Assembly (NCBI GenBank): GCA_934338765.1
Contig: CAKRHL010000116.1
Span: forward strand, 1-6,710
Reading direction: 5' to 3'
From: an uncultured Lachnospiraceae bacterium
Lineage (GTDB): Bacteria; Bacillota; Clostridia; Lachnospirales; Lachnospiraceae
DNA: 6,710 bases
Positions 1-4,052 of the stretch are shown here, piece after piece (position 1 is the stretch's first letter; each line of letters opens with the position of its first letter). A program made the translations under genes and the position numbers. The notes beneath the pieces are model-generated. The model saw only the letters and a program-made list of their open reading frames with translations, was not told the origin of the DNA and did no database searches.

Positions 1-227
1 ATCAACGGGAGTATGAACGGGCTGAAGATAAAATAAATGAACTTGCGGACATAACGAGTGAAAACCATGGGGATGTGATTATGGCAAGAATGGAGTTAAA
101 GAGGAGGATGCCTGTATTATATATATTGAAAAGGGAGAAGAACCCCAATTTTTGTCAGAATTTAAACGGAAAAATCCGGGAAAAACATATGATTCACAAG
201 AGTTTCATCCATATCTTCGTGAACTGA
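1..227 (+). CDS. 3' end of an unidentified protein, possibly the AAA ATPase (PtuA-like) partner of the HNH gene (partial)
   Basis: An open frame enters from the left edge (first whole codon at 3) and gives 74 residues before TGA at 225-227. The first 35 or so residues are charged and helical in character (REYERAEDKINELAD, then ARMELKRR) and read like the C-terminal tail of a larger protein. From about position 108 the frame lies inside the HNH gene's frame, and the translation becomes a basic, low-quality sequence (LYILKREKNPNF) typical of an out-of-frame shadow. I infer that the true or ancestral end was near 108-130. In Septu and related retron modules the gene directly upstream of this HNH family encodes an AAA/SMC-like ATPase, which is why PtuA is suggested; no ATPase motif is visible in the part present. 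Coding status is moderately likely, identity is guesswork from context. Confidence 0.45.
   Translation, partial: QREYERAEDKINELADITSENHGDVIMARMELKRRMPVLYILKREKNPNFCQNLNGKIREKHMIHKSFIHIFVN
102..107 (+). promoter_or_regulatory. Shine-Dalgarno site for the HNH gene
   Basis: AGGAGG at 102-107, the full consensus. It sits 8 bases before the ATT codon at 116, the ideal distance, and directly abuts an out-of-frame ATG at 108 that is too close to use it. It lies inside the upstream frame, so translation is probably coupled. It argues that the HNH protein starts at 116-119 and not at the TTG at 152. Confidence 0.55.
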
Positions 228-688
228 CGGAAGTGCTTATGAAAGAACAACGGGGAATTTGTGCATATTGTTGTGGCAGAATTAAACCCGGAAAAGTTCA
301 TAACGAGCATATAGAGCCAAGACATCCTGGAAAATACGAGAGTAAACGTTCCTTAGATTATACAAATCTAGTGGCAAGCTGTAATACAGCAGGAACTTGT
401 GGAAAGAAGAAGGATAATGATTATGATGAAACTCAGTTTGTGTCGCCGTTGAATCCGAAATGTGAAGATAAGTTTACATATTATCCCAATGGAACGATAG
501 AGGGAGATGAGTATACGATTGGATTGTTAAATTTGAATGACTACGAGTTGCGAAACGCAAGAGAATCAATCTTTAAAGGACTACAGGGACTGGATCGTGA
601 TGCCATTGAGATGTATTATATTAATAGTGAACAAGAAGAATATCCTGCTTATTTTAATGTGATTAAGTGGTATTTGAAGACATTGTAA
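116..688 (+). CDS. HNH endonuclease, PtuB / TIGR02646-like (Septu or retron-type defence nuclease)
   Basis: Predicted DNA- or RNA-cleaving nuclease subunit of an anti-phage module. Counting from the ATT at 116, the protein has 190 residues. It shows a CAYC pair (C49, C52), the catalytic block HNEH (H62, E64, H65), the central N84 in DYTNLV, and a second cysteine pair (C89, C95) completing the zinc site. FVSPLNP and FTYYPNGTI follow, then an IGLLNLND segment, all typical of the family as I know it. The family begins with a short stretch like IEKGEEP, which here is encoded at 125-145, upstream of the only common-type start codon (TTG 152). The frame is open back to 62 with no ATG, GTG, TTG or CTG before 152, so I place the start at ATT 116, behind AGGAGG; ATA 119 is equally possible. 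Starting at TTG 152 would give 178 residues and lose the conserved N-terminus. AT-rich compared with the downstream operon, consistent with transfer. The family call is firm, the start is not. Confidence 0.8.
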   Translation: MIYIEKGEEPQFLSEFKRKNPGKTYDSQEFHPYLRELTEVLMKEQRGICAYCCGRIKPGKVHNEHIEPRHPGKYESKRSLDYTNLVASCNTAGTCGKKKDNDYDETQFVSPLNPKCEDKFTYYPNGTIEGDEYTIGLLNLNDYELRNARESIFKGLQGLDRDAIEMYYINSEQEEYPAYFNVIKWYLKTL

Positions 689-689
689 A

Positions 690-710
690 TTGTGCAGACC
701 GTCTGCACAA
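690..710. repeat. Near-perfect palindrome just after the HNH stop codon
   Basis: TTGTGCAGAC at 690-699 and GTCTGCACAA at 701-710 are exact inverted copies around one central C at 700. It begins 2 bases after the HNH stop codon. As RNA it would fold into a 9-bp stem with a 3-base loop, but no T-run follows on either strand, so it is a poor intrinsic terminator. As DNA it is a good candidate for a dimeric repressor site in front of the small gene, or a short processing or protective hairpin at the end of the HNH message. Confidence 0.6.
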
Positions 711-735
711 ATTCATGTAGAAGGTGAAAAGATGT

Positions 736-954
736 ATGCCTCTTACAAAGGTCCTAGGCAAAAAGTGTGATATTACGGTGCAGAAAGAGGGAAATGGACC
801 GGCAATTCAGGAATCCGTGAAGGTGGATGGTGGACAATACGGTGATTTGTTTGACTATGCGAAAAGTACGGACGGAAAAGGACTTGTGGTAACCGGATTT
901 CATGGAGCAAAGAAGGATGGGGTTAAATTAAATAAACTAAAAAATACTCTTTGA
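736..954 (+). CDS. Small protein of unknown function, 72 residues
   Basis: I do not recognise this gene. From ATG at 736 it encodes 72 residues beginning MPLTKVLGKK. It is basic, has no membrane segment, signal peptide or cysteine cluster, and is rich in glycine and lysine (for example VDGGQYGDLFDYAK and VTGFHGAKKDG). A GTG at 724 would add four residues, but the AAGGTG at 721-726 is at a proper distance (9 bases) only for the ATG at 736. An in-frame TAG at 718-720 closes the frame upstream. It follows the palindrome, and its stop codon overlaps the -35 box of the next operon. Its place beside an HNH defence nuclease suggests an accessory gene of the same island or a remnant of a longer gene; nothing in the sequence decides this. 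Confidence 0.5.
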   Translation: MPLTKVLGKKCDITVQKEGNGPAIQESVKVDGGQYGDLFDYAKSTDGKGLVVTGFHGAKKDGVKLNKLKNTL

Positions 955-979
955 CATCCCTACTCATACGATATATAAT
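951..979 (+). promoter_or_regulatory. Consensus sigma-A promoter of the GS-like/ANTAR/car operon
   Basis: TTGACA at 951-956 and TATAAT at 974-979, both perfect, separated by exactly 17 bases. Transcription should begin near A986, leaving a leader of about 55 bases before the GTG at 1041. The -35 box overlaps the stop codon (952-954) of the small gene upstream. A promoter this close to consensus predicts high basal transcription, so control of the operon probably acts after initiation or through a repressor rather than an activator. Confidence 0.87.
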
Positions 980-991
980 AAAGAGAATGCG

Positions 992-1020
992 TTGATACAA
1001 TAGGAACGATGAATTATCAT
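992..1020 (+). promoter_or_regulatory. Possible second, tandem promoter
   Basis: TTGATA at 992-997 and TATCAT at 1015-1020, each one mismatch from consensus, again with a 17-base spacer. Start of transcription would fall near 1027, directly at the ribosome site of the next gene, giving a transcript with almost no leader. The match may be chance in AT-rich DNA, and the stronger promoter at 951-979 makes it unnecessary. Confidence 0.3.
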
Positions 1021-1027
1021 GGCGAAT

Positions 1028-1033
1028 AGGAGG
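1028..1033 (+). promoter_or_regulatory. Shine-Dalgarno site deciding a GTG start
   Basis: AGGAGG at 1028-1033 lies 7 bases before GTG 1041. The ATG at 1034 is out of frame and touches the site, and no in-frame ATG is near, so GTG 1041 is the start of the GS-like protein. The resulting N-terminus MAKYTRDDI matches that of classical Gram-positive GlnA. Confidence 0.8.
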
Positions 1034-1040
1034 ATGCAGC

Positions 1041-2351
1041 GTGGCAAAGTATACCAGAGATGACATATTAGACATGATTGAAGAGGAGGACATCGAGTTT
1101 ATCCGTCTTCAATTTACAGACATCGCAGGAAATCTGAAGAATATGGCAACCACTGTTGACCAGATTGACAAGATCCTGGATGGCAGATGCCAGTTTGATT
1201 GCGCAGCGATCGATGGTTTTGATGGCGATATGGAGGAATTATTCTTAATTCCCGACTTAGATACGTTTGTTATTTTTCCATGGCGTCCACAGCATGGAAA
1301 GGTAGCCCGTTTTATCTGTGACATTGTGAAACCCGATGGAACGCCTTTTGACGGTGACAGCCGTTATATTTTAAAAAGAATAATTGCTGAGGCAAAGGAC
1401 ATGGGATACGATTTTGACGTTGCCCTTAAGAATGAGTTTTTCTTATTTGACCTTGGCGAAAACGGAGAGCCGACCCAAAATTCCAGCGAGAAGGGCGGCT
1501 ATTTTGATGTTGGGCCGGCAGATTGCGGAGAAAATGCCAGACGTGATATGGTACTTTATCTGGCAGATATGGGGATTTCTACGGAGTCTTCCTATCATTC
1601 TGATGAGGCGGCACAGCATGTATTGGATATGACTTATACCAATGCACTGACAATGGCAGACAATATTATGACCTCTCGGCTGGTGATCCGGACTGTGGCA
1701 AAACGTCATGGTCTTCATGCGACCTTTATGCCGAAGCCTAAGAAGGATTCCAAGGGATCCGGAGCACATTATACATTTTCTTTATCAAAAAATGGTAAAA
1801 ATATCTTTACCGATGCTGATGATCCGGCAGGCGTAAGCAAGGAGGGATATGCATTTATGGCAGGTATTCTGGAGCATATTGCAGATATGTCTCTGGTGAC
1901 CAATCCTCTGGTGAATTCTTACAAGCGTCTGGTGCCGGGATTTCTGGCACCACTGAGGGTGAGCTGGTCTGTGCACAATTCCAGCCCGCTGATCCGTCTG
2001 ACCTCGGTTGGCGGAGACGGTGGCAGGATCATTCTCCGGAGTCCGGATGGCGCAGCCAATCCATATCTGGTACTCGCAGCCTGTCTGGCAGCAGGTCTGG
2101 ATGGTATCAAGAGAAACCTGCAGCCGCCGGTATGTATGGATAAAATGTCGAAGGAGGAGCTTGCAGGGAGAGAGAAACTTCCACGGACACTTTATGAAGC
2201 CGTGAAACGTTTTGAAAATGCTGCATTTCTGCAGGATGTGCTGGGAACACATGTATCGAATTATTTAATCTTAACAAAGGATGCCGAGTGGGAAGAATAC
2301 TGCAGGCAGGTCACGAAATGGGAAACGGATCGTTATCTTGGAACAGTATAG
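1041..2351 (+). CDS. Glutamine synthetase family protein (GSI, GlnA-like) with a degenerate active site, probable pseudo-enzyme
   Basis: 436 residues, against about 444 for Gram-positive GSI-alpha, with the whole fold present: N-terminal beta-grasp domain (about 1-105, ending at RFICDIVKPDGTPF) and catalytic domain (about 106-436, with HGLHATFMPKP, VNSYKRLVPG and AANPY). An ordinary enzyme would join ammonia to glutamate using ATP. Gap-free alignment by eye to B. subtilis GlnA around each motif shows loss of key residues (Salmonella numbering in brackets): K130 for metal ligand E129, S187 for E212, V194 for E220, I331 for E357, L302 for the flap E327, S314 for R339, K238 for N264, and A56 for S53. 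Retained are E132 (E131), H243 (H269), R296 (R321), R319 (R344), R333 (R359) and D53 (D50). Four of six metal ligands are gone, so glutamine synthesis is very unlikely. The frame is intact and the rest well conserved, so it is a kept protein, not a decaying one. There is no adenylylation tyrosine segment, as expected for GSI-alpha. First gene of the operon; the ANTAR gene follows after 39 bases. Automatic pipelines would probably call it glnA; I avoid the symbol because of these losses. Confidence 0.93.
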   Translation: MAKYTRDDILDMIEEEDIEFIRLQFTDIAGNLKNMATTVDQIDKILDGRCQFDCAAIDGFDGDMEELFLIPDLDTFVIFPWRPQHGKVARFICDIVKPDGTPFDGDSRYILKRIIAEAKDMGYDFDVALKNEFFLFDLGENGEPTQNSSEKGGYFDVGPADCGENARRDMVLYLADMGISTESSYHSDEAAQHVLDMTYTNALTMADNIMTSRLVIRTVAKRHGLHATFMPKPKKDSKGSGAHYTFSLSKNGKNIFTDADDPAGVSKEGYAFMAGILEHIADMSLVTNPLVNSYKRLVPGFLAPLRVSWSVHNSSPLIRLTSVGGDGGRIILRSPDGAANPYLVLAACLAAGLDGIKRNLQPPVCMDKMSKEELAGREKLPRTLYEAVKRFENAAFLQDVLGTHVSNYLILTKDAEWEEYCRQVTKWETDRYLGTV

Positions 2352-2390
2352 GAGCACCGCTGATCAATAACCGATACACAGGAGGTTTTT

Positions 2391-2951
2391 ATGGCAGATA
2401 TTATTGTTGCATTTCCGAAACTGGATGATGCAAAAAATCTTAAAAAACTTCTGCTTCGAAACGGGTATGATGTCAGTCTGGTATGTGACAACGGAGCACA
2501 GATCGTTAGTGCTGTCAATGAGTTGGACGGCGGTGTTGTGATATGCGGATACAGGTTCCGGGATATGCATTTTTCGGAGATTCTCGATTACATGCCCAAA
2601 GGCTTCCAGATGCTTTTGATGGCATCTCCGGCCAAACTGGAGGACAGTGATATCAGTGAGGTTGTGTCACTGCCCATGCCACTCAAGGTTCAGGATCTGC
2701 TGAATACTCTGGAAATGATGATGGTGCAGTACCGGCGTTGGAAGAAAAAGCAGAAGAATAAGCCGAAAGTACGGTCAGAAGGTGAGAAAAGAACAATACT
2801 CAAAGCGAAGGAGCTGTTGATGGAGAGAAATCAGATGACAGAAGAGGAAGCACACCGATACATACAAAAAATAAGCATGGACAGTGCAACAAATTTAGTT
2901 GAGACTGCTGAAATGATACTAGAACTAAATGGAAAGGAATGGGAAATTTAG
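2391..2951 (+). CDS. ANTAR-domain RNA-binding antiterminator with a pseudo-receiver domain
   Basis: 186 residues, the two-part layout of AmiR/NasR/EutV-type regulators. Residues 1-110 resemble a CheY-like receiver, a helical linker (about 100-128, with a basic WKKKQKNK stretch) follows, and about 131-178 is an ANTAR domain with the classic AKELLMERNQMTEEEAHRYI helix pair and ISMDSATNLVETAEMI third helix. ANTAR proteins dimerise and hold a double-hairpin RNA that prevents a terminator from forming. The receiver is degenerate: the acidic pair after strand 1 is F8-P9, the phospho-acceptor position in ICGYRF is G53 in place of Asp, and the Lys before the conserved Pro near residue 95 is missing (SLPMP). 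It cannot be switched by ordinary phosphorylation, so control by a protein partner or ligand is likely, as in AmiR. ATG 2391 has AGGAGG at 2380-2385. Its stop codon is followed at once by the carA ATG. Confidence 0.92.
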   Translation: MADIIVAFPKLDDAKNLKKLLLRNGYDVSLVCDNGAQIVSAVNELDGGVVICGYRFRDMHFSEILDYMPKGFQMLLMASPAKLEDSDISEVVSLPMPLKVQDLLNTLEMMMVQYRRWKKKQKNKPKVRSEGEKRTILKAKELLMERNQMTEEEAHRYIQKISMDSATNLVETAEMILELNGKEWEI

Positions 2952-4052
2952 ATGAAAGCGTTTCTTATTTTAGAGGATGGAACAGTATTTGAGGGCAAAA
3001 GCGTTGGGGCGCAGAAGGATGTGATCAGTGAGATTGTATTTAATACATCTATGACAGGATATCTGGAGGTTCTGACAGATCCAAGCTATGCGGGACAGGC
3101 AGTTACCATGACATATCCGCTGATCGGCAATTACGGTGTTACTTATGCCGATATGGAGTCGCGGAAGGGATGGCCGGACGGTTTTATCACCAGAGAAATT
3201 TCCCGTATGCCAAGCAATTTCCGATGTGAGGATACGTTGCAGAAGTTTCTGGAGGATCAGGATATTCCGGGCATCTACGGTATTGATACCAGAGCACTTA
3301 CCAAGATCCTCCGGGAAAAGGGTACCATGAACGGAATGATCACCACCAACGAGAATTATAATCTGGACGAGATTCTTCCGAAGTTAAAGGAATATACCGT
3401 GACCGGTGTGGTACAGAAGGTGTCACGAAACCAGAAGGAGTCCTTCAAGCCGGGTGATCTCGGTTCGAAAAAAGCAGAGACAAGCTTTAAAGTGGCTGTG
3501 ATCGATGTGGGAACCAAAAATAATATTATCCGATGTCTGTTAAACAGAGGCTGCGAGGTAGATGTATATCCTTGTGATTTCAAGGCAGAGGACGTGATCG
3601 CAGCAAAGCCGGACGGCATTATGATCACAAATGGACCGGGAGATCCGGCTGAGTGTGTGGAGATCATTGAGGAGATCCGCAAGTTGTCAGAATCAGGCAT
3701 TCCAATCTTTGCAATTTGTCTTGGTCATCAGCTGATGGCGTTGGCTCACGGCTTTAAGACATACAAGATGAAATATGGTCATCGTGGAGCAAACCATCCG
3801 GTGATGGATCTTCATACCAGGAGAGTTTATATTTCTTCCCAGAACCACGGATACGTGGTGGACGGTGATAGCCTGGACGACACAAAGGCAAAGCCATGGT
3901 TTATCAATGTGAATGACAAGACCATTGAGGGTCTGGAATATATTGGAAAGCCAGTGAAGACCGTGCAGTTCCATCCGGAGGCCAATGCAGGTCCAAAGGA
4001 TTCAGAGGTACTGTTTGAGGAGTTTATCAAAATGATGGGAGGTAATCAGTAA
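2952..4052 (+). CDS. carA: Carbamoyl-phosphate synthase small subunit (glutaminase)
   Basis: 366 residues, normal length. It hydrolyses glutamine and channels the ammonia to CarB for carbamoyl phosphate synthesis, feeding UMP and arginine production in the cytoplasm. The CPSase small-chain N-terminal domain covers about 1-170 ([41 protein letters not shown]). The class I glutamine amidotransferase domain covers about 178-362. The catalytic triad is visible as C256 in AICLGHQ and H341 and E343 in QFHPEA; TNGPGDP (226-232) and SQNHGY (296-301) are the other signature motifs. The ATG directly follows the stop codon of the ANTAR gene with no gap. Its ribosome site lies inside that gene (GGGA at 2941-2944 or AAAGGA at 2933-2938), so translation is probably coupled. 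No pyrimidine attenuator can lie directly in front of it, because there is no intergenic space. Confidence 0.98.
   Translation: MKAFLILEDGTVFEGKSVGAQKDVISEIVFNTSMTGYLEVLTDPSYAGQAVTMTYPLIGNYGVTYADMESRKGWPDGFITREISRMPSNFRCEDTLQKFLEDQDIPGIYGIDTRALTKILREKGTMNGMITTNENYNLDEILPKLKEYTVTGVVQKVSRNQKESFKPGDLGSKKAETSFKVAVIDVGTKNNIIRCLLNRGCEVDVYPCDFKAEDVIAAKPDGIMITNGPGDPAECVEIIEEIRKLSESGIPIFAICLGHQLMALAHGFKTYKMKYGHRGANHPVMDLHTRRVYISSQNHGYVVDGDSLDDTKAKPWFINVNDKTIEGLEYIGKPVKTVQFHPEANAGPKDSEVLFEEFIKMMGGNQ
4037..4043 (+). promoter_or_regulatory. Shine-Dalgarno site of carB inside the carA end
   Basis: GGGAGGT at 4037-4043, 8 bases before ATG 4052. Stop and start share one base (TAATG at 4050-4054), the usual mark of translational coupling, which would help make the two subunits in equal amounts. 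Confidence 0.75.

Noticed and set aside
152..688. TTG at 152 as the start of the HNH gene.
   Set aside because: It would cut off the conserved IEKGEEP-like beginning, and the nearest purine-rich stretch (GGGAG at 133-137) is 14 bases away. It remains a formal alternative.
690..720. Intrinsic terminator after the HNH gene.
   Set aside because: The hairpin is good, but the following bases are ATTCATGTAG with no T-run, and the minus-strand side is no better.
986..1040. Leader of the operon as an ANTAR target (two hexaloop hairpins) or riboswitch.
   Set aside because: Only weak stems are present (ATGA/TCAT around ATTA at 1009-1020; TTG/CAA around ATA at 992-1000). The loops are 3-4 bases, not six with A1 and G4, and no terminator follows. 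The leader is too short for known riboswitches.
1041..2351. The GS-like gene as an ordinary glnA or as a decaying pseudogene.
   Set aside because: Too many catalytic residues are replaced for an ordinary enzyme, while the intact frame, full length, GTG start with a strong ribosome site and conserved scaffold argue against decay.
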